DNA from: an uncultured Clostridia bacterium
GTDB taxonomy: Bacteria > Bacillota > Clostridia > Christensenellales > UBA1242
Length of the DNA: 64,000 nucleotides
Direction: 5' to 3'
Assembly (NCBI GenBank): GCA_934754355.1
Contig: CAKVID010000005.1
Coordinates: forward strand, 1 to 64,000
Part shown: positions 26,685 through 35,220 of the stretch, in pieces
How the letters are laid out: each line of letters opens with the position of its first letter
Position numbering within the stretch: position 1 is the stretch's first letter
The notes under the pieces: generated by a model
Databases searched by the model: none
What the model was told of the DNA's origin: nothing
What the model saw: only the letters and a program-made list of their open reading frames with translations
Made by a program: the position numbers and the translations under genes

Positions 26685-28123
26685 TGATGAAATTAGAGAA
26701 TTTGAATGTTTTGCAAATTGTATCAATGCTAAAAAATAAAGAGATTACTTGTAGAGAACTTACTGAATATTATCTAAGTAAGATAGATGAATTCAAGGGT
26801 AAAAATGCGGTGCTAGAAGTTTTTTATGATTGCCTAGATAGAGCAGATGATTGCGATAGGTTAATTGCTAAAGGCGGGGATTTGCCTAGTCTTGTTGGTG
26901 TGCCAATTTTAATAAAAGACAATATTCTCTACAAGGGCAAGATATCTAGTAATGGTTCTAAACTAATGGAACACTTCGTTGCTCCATTCAATGCAACAAT
27001 TATAGATAGGCTACTAGATGCTGGTGTTGTGATACTTGGCAGAACAAATATGGACGAATTTGCAATGGGTGGTAGTTGTGAGAATTCGGCGTTTGGAACG
27101 TGTAGAAATGCTTATGACGATACAAGAGTATCGGGTGGAAGCAGTGGTGGCAGTGCGGTAGCGGTGGCACTAGATATGTGTGCTTTTGCATTGGGAAGTG
27201 ATACCGGGGGCAGTATTAGACAACCCGCTTCATATAATGGTGTGTGTGGTCTAAAAGTTACGAATGGTAGAATAAGTAGATATGGTCTTTGTGCTTTTGC
27301 AGATACTCTAGATACTGTTGGATTATTTACAAAGAATGTGTCAGATAGTGCATATATTTTGAGTGTGGTTGCTGGTAAAGATAATAAAGATAATACCTCA
27401 TCAAATGTAAAAGTAGATAATTATCTTGAGTGTATTAAAGATAATCTTAATGGCAAGAAAATAGCAGTTATTGACGAAGTACAAGCACTTATTGACAAAA
27501 CGCCGTATAAATATATTTATGATAATATTCTCTCTCTATGCAAAAAATATGGAATGCAAGTAGTTCATAAGAGTATTCCAAGTTATGAGAAAGTATTGCC
27601 TGCATATTATACAATTGCACCTGCCGAAGCATCGTCTAATATGGGTAGATTTGACGGTATTAAATATACAAGTGTGTATGGACAAGCAGATAATATCAAA
27701 GATTTGTATACGCTTACTAGGTCGAATTTGCTTGGTAGAGAAGTGAAAAGAAGAATAATACTTGGGAACTTTGTTTTGTCTAGTGAACAGTATTCAGATT
27801 ATTATATTAAAGCCAAAAATGTGGCAAATAAAATCAAAAAAGAATTTATGAAAATTTTCGAGACTTGCGATATTATCCTAATGCCTACAACCTTTGGAGA
27901 AGCCTTTGAGATAGGTTCTAAGATTAGCGACCCGGTAAGTATGTATATAGAAGATATGTTTACTGTTACTGCCAATATTGTTGGAGTGCCAGCAATGAGT
28001 GTCCCGGTAGGTACGGGAGATAATGGATTGCCTATTGGATTGCAAGTTGTATCATCTCACTTTAATGAGAAAGAAGTCTTTAATTTTGCTAATTGGATTA
28101 TGGAGAAGAGGGGTGAATTATGA
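26684..28123 (+). CDS. gatA: Glu-tRNA(Gln) amidotransferase subunit A
   Basis: 479 residues. Amidase-signature enzyme that releases ammonia from Gln or Asn. Catalytic Lys in PILIKDN (about residue 78) and the Ser-cisSer pair in the glycine-serine block SGGSSGGSAVAVA and DTGGSIRQPAS (about 153-180). ATG 26684 overlaps the gatC stop (taatg); a second ATG is three bases on. Ends in an ATGA overlap with gatB. Confidence 0.96.
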   Translation: MMKLENLNVLQIVSMLKNKEITCRELTEYYLSKIDEFKGKNAVLEVFYDCLDRADDCDRLIAKGGDLPSLVGVPILIKDNILYKGKISSNGSKLMEHFVAPFNATIIDRLLDAGVVILGRTNMDEFAMGGSCENSAFGTCRNAYDDTRVSGGSSGGSAVAVALDMCAFALGSDTGGSIRQPASYNGVCGLKVTNGRISRYGLCAFADTLDTVGLFTKNVSDSAYILSVVAGKDNKDNTSSNVKVDNYLECIKDNLNGKKIAVIDEVQALIDKTPYKYIYDNILSLCKKYGMQVVHKSIPSYEKVLPAYYTIAPAEASSNMGRFDGIKYTSVYGQADNIKDLYTLTRSNLLGREVKRRIILGNFVLSSEQYSDYYIKAKNVANKIKKEFMKIFETCDIILMPTTFGEAFEIGSKISDPVSMYIEDMFTVTANIVGVPAMSVPVGTGDNGLPIGLQVVSSHFNEKEVFNFANWIMEKRGEL

Positions 28124-29541
28124 GAGAGTATGATGTAATAATAGGTCTTGAAATTCATGCCGAACTAAATACTAAGAGTAAAGCATTCTGTTCTTGTTCT
28201 ACTGAGTTTGGTGGGCTTCCTAATACTCAAGTGTGTCCTGTTTGTTTAGGTTATCCGGGTGCTTTGCCTATTGTTAATAAGAAAGCGGTTGAGTATACAG
28301 TAATGGCGGGACTTACTCTAGGTAGTACTATAAATAATCTAGCAGTTTTTGAGAGGAAAAATTATTTCTATCCAGATTTATCCAAGTCTTATCAGATTAG
28401 CCAATTAGATAATCCAATATGTATTGGCGGTGGTATAACATTGGGTAGTGGTAAGTATATAAGATTTAATAGAATTCATATGGAAGAAGATGCTGGCAAA
28501 CTTATTCATAGTGACCAAATGAATTGTACTTTGGTAGACTTCAATAGATGTGGTGTTCCACTAATAGAGATGGTTACAGAACCAGACTTTACAAGTTCAG
28601 AAGAAGTTATTGAATTCTTGGGAATTCTTAAACAAACTCTTATACATACTGGTGTTGCTAATTGCAAAATGGAAGAGGGTGGCTTTAGAATGGATGTCAA
28701 TATTTCTGTGAAAGAGCATGAGACAGAAGAATTTGGAACAAGGGTTGAATTGAAAAATATTAATTCTTTCAAAACTATTGCGGGGGTTATAGACTATGAG
28801 AAGAATAGGCAAATATCTCTAATAGAAAATGGAGAGTTGGTCAAAAGAGAAACTAGAGGCTGGAATGAAGACTTGAAAGAGACCTATATTCTAAGAGAGA
28901 AAGAAAGCGAGAATGATTATAGATATTTTGCAGAACCATCAATATTGCCAATCGAAATTACAAATAAAGATATCTCTAGACTTACTAAGAGATTGCCTAT
29001 ATCTATTACAGATATTTTTGCTAAATATAGAAGATTAGGTCTTGAAGATAATCAAATAGAAATTCTTACAAACAAAGGATTAACAAATTATTTCGATACT
29101 ATTAATAATGAAATTAATAATCCCAAAGAAGTTATTAATTGGATATTAACAGACATCTTGAAATTGCTTAAGGATTATGATGAAGATACCCTTTTTACAA
29201 TGCTTCCAGCAGGAGAGTTGTCTCAGATTATTGACCTTGTATGTAGTGGAGAAATAACTAGAGTTAATGGCAAAATGTTAGTAGATGAAGTCATCAAGAC
29301 TGGCAAAACTGTCAAGAAGTTACTAATTGAACTGGATATGCTGGGTGATGTAAATAAAATAGATATAGAAAACTTCGTAAATGAATTGCTAAGAAGCAAT
29401 ATTAGCCTCAAAGAAGATTATAAGCAGAATAAAGATAATGTAATGAACTTCTGTATAGGTCAAATTATGAAGATGACAAATGGCAAAGCAAAGCCAGAAT
29501 ATTTAAAACCTCTTGTAACAAATATTTTGGAGAAAGACTAA
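28120..29541 (+). CDS. gatB: Asp-tRNA(Asn)/Glu-tRNA(Gln) amidotransferase subunit B
   Basis: 473 residues. GatB activates the mischarged tRNA with ATP and receives ammonia from GatA. Seen: the start GLEIHAEL, a zinc site with CSCS...CPVCLGYPGALP, YPDLSKSYQISQ, EEDAGK and the GTRVELKNINSF block. The tail (about 325-473) is the YqeY-like tRNA-binding region. Start overlaps the gatA stop by 4 nt, with gagaagaggggtg upstream. Last gene of the gatCAB operon. Confidence 0.96.
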   Translation: MREYDVIIGLEIHAELNTKSKAFCSCSTEFGGLPNTQVCPVCLGYPGALPIVNKKAVEYTVMAGLTLGSTINNLAVFERKNYFYPDLSKSYQISQLDNPICIGGGITLGSGKYIRFNRIHMEEDAGKLIHSDQMNCTLVDFNRCGVPLIEMVTEPDFTSSEEVIEFLGILKQTLIHTGVANCKMEEGGFRMDVNISVKEHETEEFGTRVELKNINSFKTIAGVIDYEKNRQISLIENGELVKRETRGWNEDLKETYILREKESENDYRYFAEPSILPIEITNKDISRLTKRLPISITDIFAKYRRLGLEDNQIEILTNKGLTNYFDTINNEINNPKEVINWILTDILKLLKDYDEDTLFTMLPAGELSQIIDLVCSGEITRVNGKMLVDEVIKTGKTVKKLLIELDMLGDVNKIDIENFVNELLRSNISLKEDYKQNKDNVMNFCIGQIMKMTNGKAKPEYLKPLVTNILEKD

Positions 29542-29713
29542 ATTTATCACAATTATAATAAATATTGAATAGTATGAAGTGTATAGATTAAATATTACTA
29601 TTCGTTATTTCCTTTCCCAAATTATATATATTTAATCTATGCCTTTCCCTTTGTGCTATCACATATTAAGCCTTAAATTTTTTATAAAAATATGTGTTAG
29701 TTGTAAATATATT

Positions 29714-29751
29714 AAGCCTTGTGTATAAATTTTATCACAAGGCTTTTTTAT
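29714..29751 (+). terminator. rho-independent terminator of gatCAB
   Basis: 10-bp stem aagccttgtg (29714-29723) / cacaaggctt (29736-29745) followed by a T run. Confidence 0.85.
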
Positions 29752-29848
29752 AGCGTAACCTTTATTTTTTTGCTTGTGGAATTACTGAAAACTTTGCATA
29801 TGCCCCAAGTCAAATTGTAGATTTTGTACAAAAAAAATTTAATAAATA

Positions 29849-29890
29849 AAAAAAGACATTCTATTGTAATCAACACAGAATGACTTTTTT
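29849..29890 (-). terminator. rho-independent terminator downstream of tRNA-Arg
   Basis: Minus strand: aaagtcattct / agaatgtcttt with one mismatch and a run of seven T. Lies 227 nt after the tRNA. Confidence 0.6.
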
Positions 29891-30116
29891 TAACCATTAT
29901 TTCTTAACCATTAATTAATAAAAATTTTTTTAAATAACAAATAATAAAACAAATATTATAAATTAAATATAGTAAATCGCATAGGGTAATTAAATTAATC
30001 GAAAACTACAATTTTTAAGTTACAAAGATGAAATTAATTTTATTAGAATAAATATAATACAATTAACAAAATAAACTAAATAAATACTATAAAATAATTA
30101 ATTAAAAAGATAAAAT

Positions 30117-30193
30117 TGGTGCGTCTGGTTGGACTTGAACCAACGACCTCAAATTTCGGAAACTTGCGCTCTATCCAGTTGAACTACAGACGC
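30117..30193 (-). tRNA. tRNA-Arg (anticodon CCG), CCA encoded
   Basis: Minus strand: acceptor stem gcgtctg / cagacgc, D-stem gttc / gagc, anticodon loop ttccgaa giving CCG, T-arm gttgg-ttcaagt-ccaac, discriminator A then CCA in the DNA. Reads CGG, a codon rarely used in this AT-rich window. Confidence 0.93.
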
Positions 30194-30219
30194 CCGCCGT
30201 GAATATGATATAGATTTGT

Positions 30220-30816
30220 TTATTTCTCCTGATAATTATACTTGCCGATTTGGTTGGTGGAAAATTGCATTTGACCAGTAAGCAATGTGCGAAGTTTGTC
30301 TATGCCAAGGTCGTATTCTAGGTGGAAACCAAGGTCGGTCATTTGTGTGTGGAGTAGGTCAAACTGTTGTTGCTCAGAGTAGCCTAGTCCAAAGATTTCT
30401 TCGTTGTAAACATAGTCCACAAGTCCAATATCTTTTATTTCTTGTAATTGGTGCCAACATCTGCCTTTTTTGTAAACCCAGTCGGTCTTTTCAGTGTCAA
30501 TAATCACTTCAAAGTCGTTTGCTAGCAGTTTGTTGCAAATATCTAGTGCTGTTTTGAAATCTGCCTTGTATTTGCCTTCGGGATATTCATCTCCTAGTAG
30601 TTGCAAATTCTCAAAAGTTTCAAACCCACGAAGTCTAACCATGCTGCGTTTGATTTCTTCTTCGCTTTTGCCGTCAGTCTTCACATCTTTGCCGAAATAC
30701 ACATCTCTTGTGTGTGCAGTCTTAAAAGTATTTACAAAGCCATTATCTAGCAAAATTTTCTCTGCTTCTTCTTTGCTTTCTCTTACTTTGAACCCCGCTT
30801 CAACTTCTATTGCCAT
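30220..30816 (-). CDS. CYTH-like domain protein
   Basis: 198 residues. N-terminal EVEAGFKV (residues 3-10) is the ExExK-type strand of the CYTH/triphosphate tunnel fold, followed by TRDVYFGKD and VRLRGFE, which give the tunnel's paired charged strands; later EVIIDTEKTDWVYKKG and a C-terminal helix. Family members act on triphosphates or thiamine triphosphate, or make cAMP (class IV). The substrate cannot be told from the sequence. The start at 30816 follows aggagt; the longer frame lacks a site. Last gene of the minus-strand cassette before tRNA-Arg. Confidence 0.7.
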   Translation of the reverse strand: MAIEVEAGFKVRESKEEAEKILLDNGFVNTFKTAHTRDVYFGKDVKTDGKSEEEIKRSMVRLRGFETFENLQLLGDEYPEGKYKADFKTALDICNKLLANDFEVIIDTEKTDWVYKKGRCWHQLQEIKDIGLVDYVYNEEIFGLGYSEQQQFDLLHTQMTDLGFHLEYDLGIDKLRTLLTGQMQFSTNQIGKYNYQEK

Positions 30817-30862
30817 AGTGTTACTCCTAATTCTTTTTTTTATTATTTGATTTTTTTCTCGT

Positions 30863-31336
30863 TTAATGTAATTTGTTAACATCTATAATCATGCCGTATT
30901 GCTCATCGTCAAAATAATTTTCGTCCAGTTGAAAACCTAATTTTTTGTATAAATTGTATGCTGGCAAATTATTTTTGTCTACTTCCAATGCTATTTTGCA
31001 TGATGTATTATTAGGAGTATTTTTTATATAATTTAACATCGTATTAATAAGATGTGATGCAATTCCTTTTCGATGATAATTTTTCTTGACTGAAAGATTT
31101 ATTATATAAACACAGCCTCCAAACTTTTTTGATTGTAAATTTGCAGTTATTATGCCAACTGCTTCTTTGCCATCAAAACAAACAGATGTTAAATTAGTAT
31201 CATGCATTAAAATTTGCATAAACCCGTCATAAGTATAAGGTTCTCCACCAGAATTTTTTTCAACTTCATACATTTGATTGATAAATTCGTCATTTATGCT
31301 ATTTTTATCTAAAACAACATATTTGTAATTTTCCAT
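30863..31336 (-). CDS. GNAT-family N-acetyltransferase
   Basis: 157 residues. The acetyl-CoA motif is RKGIASHLI at about residues 91-99 (R-x-G-x-G/A), after the strand YIINLSVKKNYH; the C-terminal NLPAYNLYKKLGF is the usual GNAT motif B. Moves an acetyl group to an amine of an unknown small molecule or protein. aaggaa six nt before 31336 decides the start over the ATG at 31342. Confidence 0.85.
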   Translation of the reverse strand: MENYKYVVLDKNSINDEFINQMYEVEKNSGGEPYTYDGFMQILMHDTNLTSVCFDGKEAVGIITANLQSKKFGGCVYIINLSVKKNYHRKGIASHLINTMLNYIKNTPNNTSCKIALEVDKNNLPAYNLYKKLGFQLDENYFDDEQYGMIIDVNKLH

Positions 31337-31354
31337 GTTCATTTCCTTAGTTTT

Positions 31355-32092
31355 TTATTTTAATGTAAATCCACCATCTACGACCAAGACTTGTCCAGTT
31401 ATAAATGTAGATTTGTCACTTAGTAAAAATTCAACTGCATTTGCAACTTCATTTGGTTTGCCAACTCTTTTGATAATTGAATAGTCTGTTGTCCAACTTG
31501 GGTCATTGCCAAGACTTTCGGTTAGTGGGGTATCTATCAAACCCGGAGCAACTGCGTTTACTCGAACGCTCTCGCCATAGTGTCTAGCGAAAGATTTTGT
31601 CAAAGATATAATTCCGGCCTTAGTTGCCGAATAAATAACAGCAAATGGTTCGCCAATTATTCCATCAACAGATGTTAAATTTACAATGCTTCCGCTTTTC
31701 GATGTTTCTTTTATGAGTTTTCCAAATATTCTCAAACATCTAAATGTGCCTTTTAAATTGACATTGATTGTTTTGTCTATATTTTCGTCTGTAATATCTT
31801 CAATGCCACAAGGGGTAGGGATTATGCCAGCATTACACACAAGACAGTCTAGTTTTCCATAAGTTTTAATGATAAACTCTTTTAAAGCCAGCATATCTTG
31901 TTCTTTTGTAATGTCTGCATTCAAAACTGTTGGCTTCTCTTTCGTTCCAACTTCTTTCTTAATATAATCTTTTGAAATTTCTTCGCAATCTGCCATAACA
32001 ACGGTGTAGCCACTATTTAGCAATTTTTTTGATACGGCAAGACCAATGCCTTTCTTTGCACCAGTTACAAGTGCAACTCTCTTTTCAACCAT
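31355..32092 (-). CDS. short-chain dehydrogenase/reductase
   Basis: 245 residues, classical SDR. Cofactor loop VTGAKKGIG (residues 8-16), NAG at about 88-90, catalytic Ser in NLTSVDG, and YSATK (YxxxK) at about 150-154, then the ARHYGESVRVNAVAPG segment. An acidic Asp-Cys-Glu after strand 2 (MADCEE) suggests NAD(H) rather than NADP(H). FabG-like overall, but fabG context is absent, so it may be a sugar or alcohol dehydrogenase, perhaps working with the TIM-barrel isomerase upstream. aaggag precedes the ATG. Confidence 0.88.
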   Translation of the reverse strand: MVEKRVALVTGAKKGIGLAVSKKLLNSGYTVVMADCEEISKDYIKKEVGTKEKPTVLNADITKEQDMLALKEFIIKTYGKLDCLVCNAGIIPTPCGIEDITDENIDKTINVNLKGTFRCLRIFGKLIKETSKSGSIVNLTSVDGIIGEPFAVIYSATKAGIISLTKSFARHYGESVRVNAVAPGLIDTPLTESLGNDPSWTTDYSIIKRVGKPNEVANAVEFLLSDKSTFITGQVLVVDGGFTLK

Positions 32093-32158
32093 GTTTTACT
32101 CCTTGATTTCGTCTAAACGCTTTAATTAGTCAATATTTTTTATCTATGTTTTATTAGT

Positions 32159-32914
32159 TTAATTTGTAATCTTTATATTTTTAAATCCGTTTCTGCTCCA
32201 AAGCCATAGTGGAGTGTGTATATCTATTGGACAAAATTCTGTACCTTCAAGCAATTTGTTCCAGCGGTTATTTACTATTAGTTGAACATCGGATTTATTA
32301 TATTCTTCGTCGGTTATTAGTCCTAATTTTTTGGTTGCTTGAATAACATGCGTATCTGGTGCTACAGTTAAATCTTTAAGATTTTTGAATTTTATATCGG
32401 TGTATTGATACAATACATATAACCAGTAATTACAAATTTTGTTTCCACTTAAATATGGAAAATCTTTTTTGTGTTCAGATTGAATGTAGTTTCTAATTTT
32501 GTTTACATCGTAATCGCAATTTTTAAATAAATTTCTTATATCTCCATCGAATTGTTCTTTAATTGTCTTGCAAAGTTTTATCCAAATTTCAGTTTGTTTA
32601 TTTTGTTGTAATGCAATCTTATATTTTGTTAATGCTAATTTAACTTCATCTTCATTGTGCTTCAATACTTCACCTACATCTAAAACAAAACTTGTATTTT
32701 TATCTTTGTAAGTAGCCAAAGCACTTTCCCAAAGTTTATATGAATTTCTTTGGTAGTTTAAAGCCATTGGCAAAGTAAAGTAAGTGTAATTTTCTTTAGA
32801 AGATTTTTCAAAATGAGGATTACTATCTTCGGGCATAAATTCGCCACCAAGTTCTCCCGATTTCCACATTTTATATAATTTTCTTACATCTTCCAAAATA
32901 TTTTCTTTTTGCAT
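32159..32914 (-). CDS. unknown protein with a possible HhH-GPD-like segment
   Basis: 251 residues, soluble. Not confidently recognised. In the C-terminal half, NKICNYWLYVLYQY followed by VAPDTHVIQATKKLGLI resembles the helix and the D-T-H-V element of DNA glycosylase-like HhH-GPD proteins, and the end has PIDIHTPLWLWSRNGF. The helix-hairpin-helix itself was not clearly found. aaagga precedes the ATG. The gene lies in a minus-strand run with about 70-nt gaps on each side. Confidence 0.45.
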   Translation of the reverse strand: MQKENILEDVRKLYKMWKSGELGGEFMPEDSNPHFEKSSKENYTYFTLPMALNYQRNSYKLWESALATYKDKNTSFVLDVGEVLKHNEDEVKLALTKYKIALQQNKQTEIWIKLCKTIKEQFDGDIRNLFKNCDYDVNKIRNYIQSEHKKDFPYLSGNKICNYWLYVLYQYTDIKFKNLKDLTVAPDTHVIQATKKLGLITDEEYNKSDVQLIVNNRWNKLLEGTEFCPIDIHTPLWLWSRNGFKNIKITN

Positions 32915-32989
32915 ATTTTCCTTTCACAATTATATTGTTTCTTTAGTAAAGTTATAACGGACTATATTATTTTCTCATTAAACTTTATA

Positions 32990-33811
32990 TTATTCTACCA
33001 TAACCCTTAATTTCTCGGCAATAATTTTTGCCTTTGATAGAAATTGAGTGTTGGTCAAATCTTTATACAAATTCAATTCAGCAATAGGTTTTTTGTGAGT
33101 TTCTATCATTATTGTGTTTTTGTAGCCAATTTCTTTTAGATGGTGCATAATACTAGAATAGTCAATATTCCCGTCAAACGGCAATAAGTGTAAATCCCTA
33201 GTATAGTCGTCTCCAAATTCGTAATCGCCTAAATTATCGTGAAGATGAATGGCAAGCAATCTATCTCCGTATAGAGTAAGTAAGTCTATATTTTTGTTGT
33301 ATAAATTATGATGTCCAGCATCGTAACAAAACCCAAAATTATTGGATTTAATATTATTTAATAAATATTGAAAGTGTGGATAACCATTACTATCTACATT
33401 TTCAAGTGCAATCATTACATTTCTGCTTTCGGCAAAATCTACTAATTTTTGAAATTCACTTAGCCCAAATGGGTTAGGGTTAATTACTGTTGAATTTGGA
33501 TTGCCAATTGTTGCGTGTAATACGGCAATTTTTACGCCAAAATTGGAACATAATTCAATTTGATTCAAATATACATTCATTTGCGATTTATGTGCATAGC
33601 CTTTTGCCCACATATCGTTAGTATAAGTATTGTCTAAATGAACAAAAGATATGTCAAGACCTAATTTCTTGGCATATTCCAATTGCTTAACTTCTTTGTC
33701 TCGGATAAAAGCAATCATTATGCTCTCAAATCCGCTATTTTTAATGTTGTCGCAAATTTCAAAGAAATCCAAACCGCAATCATTATTAGTATTTATTCCA
33801 ATCTTTTGCAT
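32990..33811 (-). CDS. sugar phosphate isomerase/epimerase, TIM barrel
   Basis: 273 residues of the AP endonuclease-2/xylose isomerase-like barrel. Metal ligands expected for this family are visible: Glu in IALENVD (about 135), the CYDAGHHNLY block (about 167-176), AIHLHDN (about 195-201), the HLLPFDGNIDY block and a final Glu in MIETH. Members isomerise or epimerise sugars or inositols. gtggag precedes the ATG. Neighbouring SDR suggests a small carbohydrate pathway. Confidence 0.85.
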   Translation of the reverse strand: MQKIGINTNNDCGLDFFEICDNIKNSGFESIMIAFIRDKEVKQLEYAKKLGLDISFVHLDNTYTNDMWAKGYAHKSQMNVYLNQIELCSNFGVKIAVLHATIGNPNSTVINPNPFGLSEFQKLVDFAESRNVMIALENVDSNGYPHFQYLLNNIKSNNFGFCYDAGHHNLYNKNIDLLTLYGDRLLAIHLHDNLGDYEFGDDYTRDLHLLPFDGNIDYSSIMHHLKEIGYKNTIMIETHKKPIAELNLYKDLTNTQFLSKAKIIAEKLRVMVE

Positions 33812-33849
33812 ATTATCTCCACTAAAAAAAGTTAGTTTAGTTAAATAAT

Positions 33850-34446
33850 TTAATTAGGCAACAAATCCTCGGGAATTAGGTTTTTAGATTTCAAAAATTC
33901 GTCTGCTTGAGACATTCTAAGAGAACTTCTCTTTCCATGCACATGTATATAATTTTCTTCCCCGAAGATATTGGATAATAAAGTGGTTCTCATGTCTTTA
34001 GCAAAAGTATCGTCATCAATGATTACATAGTTTGTAGTCAGTTTTTTTCTGTTTAACAAGTTTTTAATAATATTTCTAGTCTTTGGGTACAATCCGCAAT
34101 CATTTTCAATATAATTAATGATTTTATCCGATCTTTCTCCGTCTATGTAAGGTGTTTTTTGTAGTGGTTTGGATATGTGTAATTTATACACTTCTTTCAA
34201 GTAATGTTCGCACATCTGCATATCTTTGCGCTTGCGAGAAACAATTACGACCTCGGTGTCGTACTTTTGCTCTAGCGTATCTATTATTTTATTGAATGCA
34301 TCTCTGCTCTCAGCATTGCAATTTTGTGGCCAAAAATCTTCTGATATATACATGGGAAATCCCGCAGGGGTACGCTCACGTATATCTTGCTGAGTATACA
34401 ATGTTCCATCAATATCCAAAAATATATAAAATTTCTCTTTTTCCAT
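33850..34446 (-). CDS. HAD-like hydrolase, probable leaderless mRNA
   Basis: 198 residues. HAD motifs: I FLDIDGTLYT (residues 8-17; nucleophile Asp10, acid-base Asp12), II VIVSRK (Ser), IV VIIDDD (about residue 135). Typical of phosphatases acting on small molecules, substrate unknown. The ATG at 34446 has no Shine-Dalgarno; the promoter's -10 box ends 6 nt before it, so the message should begin at or very near the start codon. A frame to 34497 would begin upstream of the promoter. First gene of the minus-strand cassette. Confidence 0.75.
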   Translation of the reverse strand: MEKEKFYIFLDIDGTLYTQQDIRERTPAGFPMYISEDFWPQNCNAESRDAFNKIIDTLEQKYDTEVVIVSRKRKDMQMCEHYLKEVYKLHISKPLQKTPYIDGERSDKIINYIENDCGLYPKTRNIIKNLLNRKKLTTNYVIIDDDTFAKDMRTTLLSNIFGEENYIHVHGKRSSLRMSQADEFLKSKNLIPEDLLPN

Positions 34447-34452
34447 ATAATT

Positions 34453-34481
34453 AGTATAACATTTAATTTGCACTAAGGCAA
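34453..34481 (-). promoter_or_regulatory. promoter of the HAD gene / minus-strand cassette
   Basis: Minus strand: TTGCCT (34481-34476), 17-bp spacer, TATACT (34458-34453). The predicted start point coincides with the ATG at 34446. Confidence 0.6.
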
Positions 34482-34644
34482 GAGTGATTGATGACAATGT
34501 TTGTACTTTTTATGTCGTATCTTATAATGATACATTGTTAAACATTATTGAACCTTCACTTTTGCGTAAGCAAAAATATCATTGCGTATCAATATCATTC
34601 GCATTAGTAAATTTCATTTTACCGCAAGTAACAATTTCACTGCA

Positions 34645-34677
34645 AATAAAAACAGAAAGTCGAAAGGCTTTCTGTTT
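34645..34677 (-). terminator. terminator hairpin beyond the tRNA-Thr 3' copy
   Basis: Minus strand: aacagaaag / ctttctgtt stem then ttttatttgc. The same T-rich tail ttttatttgc follows the terminators beside tRNA-Ser. Confidence 0.7.
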
Positions 34678-34686
34678 GTGTTTGCT

Positions 34687-34705
34687 TGGAGCTGATGGTG
34701 GGACT
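34687..34705 (-). repeat. 19-bp copy of the tRNA-Thr 3' end
   Basis: tggagctgatggtgggact is identical to 34815-34833, the CCA, acceptor 3' strand and part of the T-arm of tRNA-Thr (minus strand). The two copies are 128 bp apart. Confidence 0.9.
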
Positions 34706-34732
34706 TGGCCTATCTATGACGAAGTCATATAT

Positions 34733-34770
34733 CTCGGGTGGGCAGTGAAACTGGACGGGTTCCCGAGTAC
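34733..34770. repeat. palindromic core element, copy near tRNA-Thr
   Basis: ctcggg ... cccgag outer stem with an inner cagt / actg stem; on the minus strand gtactcggg-aacccgtccagtttcactgcccacccgag. Related to cores at 52249-52283 and 53231-53265. Confidence 0.75.
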
Positions 34771-34814
34771 CATGTGGGTGAGAGTTCCACAACGAAAAAA
34801 ATAGTATTTAAAAA

Positions 34815-34890
34815 TGGAGCTGATGGTGGGACTCGAACCCACGACCTACGCATTACGAATGCATTGCTCTACCAACTGAGCCACATCAGC
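34815..34890 (-). tRNA. tRNA-Thr (anticodon CGT), CCA encoded
   Basis: Minus strand: acceptor gctgatg / catcagc, D-stem gctc / gagc, anticodon loop ttcgtaa giving CGT, T-arm gtggg-ttcgagt-cccac, discriminator T, then CCA in the DNA. Reads ACG. Confidence 0.95.
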
Positions 34891-35220
34891 ATATAAAAAT
34901 TTAGTCAAAATAAACTTAAATTTTAAATATTGTATAATTTTTTTATCTTCAGACCTTAAAATTTTGTTATATATAAACAATGTTTTATATCTAAATTGGT
35001 TTCTGATATTTATAACAATATACTTATGATATGTTAATTAGAAAATATATTTGTAAAGCATATCAGTAATAATTAGGTGTAAAAAAATACACCCTTATAT
35101 TTATTATACGATGTTAGTGTAGCATACATTTGCGTTTTTGAAAAGTTATGAAGTTAATAATTTAGAAATTTTTTCTAAATTATTAATTGTTCTTTTCATT
35201 TTCTTCTTAATACTACTTAA
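34891..35220. other. 330-bp AT-rich intergenic region
   Basis: No gene seen. Must hold the tRNA-Thr promoter (minus strand TATACA near 34935 is one candidate), a short inverted repeat aggtgta / tacaccct (35076-35095), and the hairpin at 35155-35187. Confidence 0.5.
35155..35187 (-). terminator. AT-rich hairpin downstream of the CxxC-module protein
   Basis: ttaataatttagaa (35155-35168) pairs with ttctaaattattaa (35174-35187). The following T run on the minus strand is short, so termination is likely but not certain. Confidence 0.5.

Larger units (their letters stand above)
29542..30116. other. 575-bp AT-rich intergenic region with terminators
   Basis: No coding sequence seen. It holds an inverted pair atagattaaatat (29583-29595) / atatttaatctat (about 29627-29640), a terminator for gatCAB at 29714-29751 and one for the tRNA-Arg transcript at 29849-29890. 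The stretch 29890-30110 is nearly pure A/T with no structure I could support. Confidence 0.6.
34447..34814. other. 368-bp region between HAD gene and tRNA-Thr
   Basis: No credible gene. From left: HAD promoter; short inverted repeat ttttgc-gtaa-gcaaaa (34560-34575); hairpin 34651-34677; a copy of the tRNA-Thr 3' end (34687-34705); a hairpin gac-gaag-tc (34717-34729); the palindromic core 34733-34770; and a weak stem gtgg / ccac (34774-34790). Confidence 0.6.

Noticed and set aside
26684..28123. Recoding of TGA as Trp (Mycoplasma-like code)
   Set aside because: TGA acts as a real stop at the gatA/gatB overlap and at the end of the first HipA-like gene, and Trp is written TGG throughout.
34484..34804. 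106-codon plus-strand ORF
   Set aside because: It covers the tRNA 3' copy, the hairpin core and the HAD promoter; no ribosome site.
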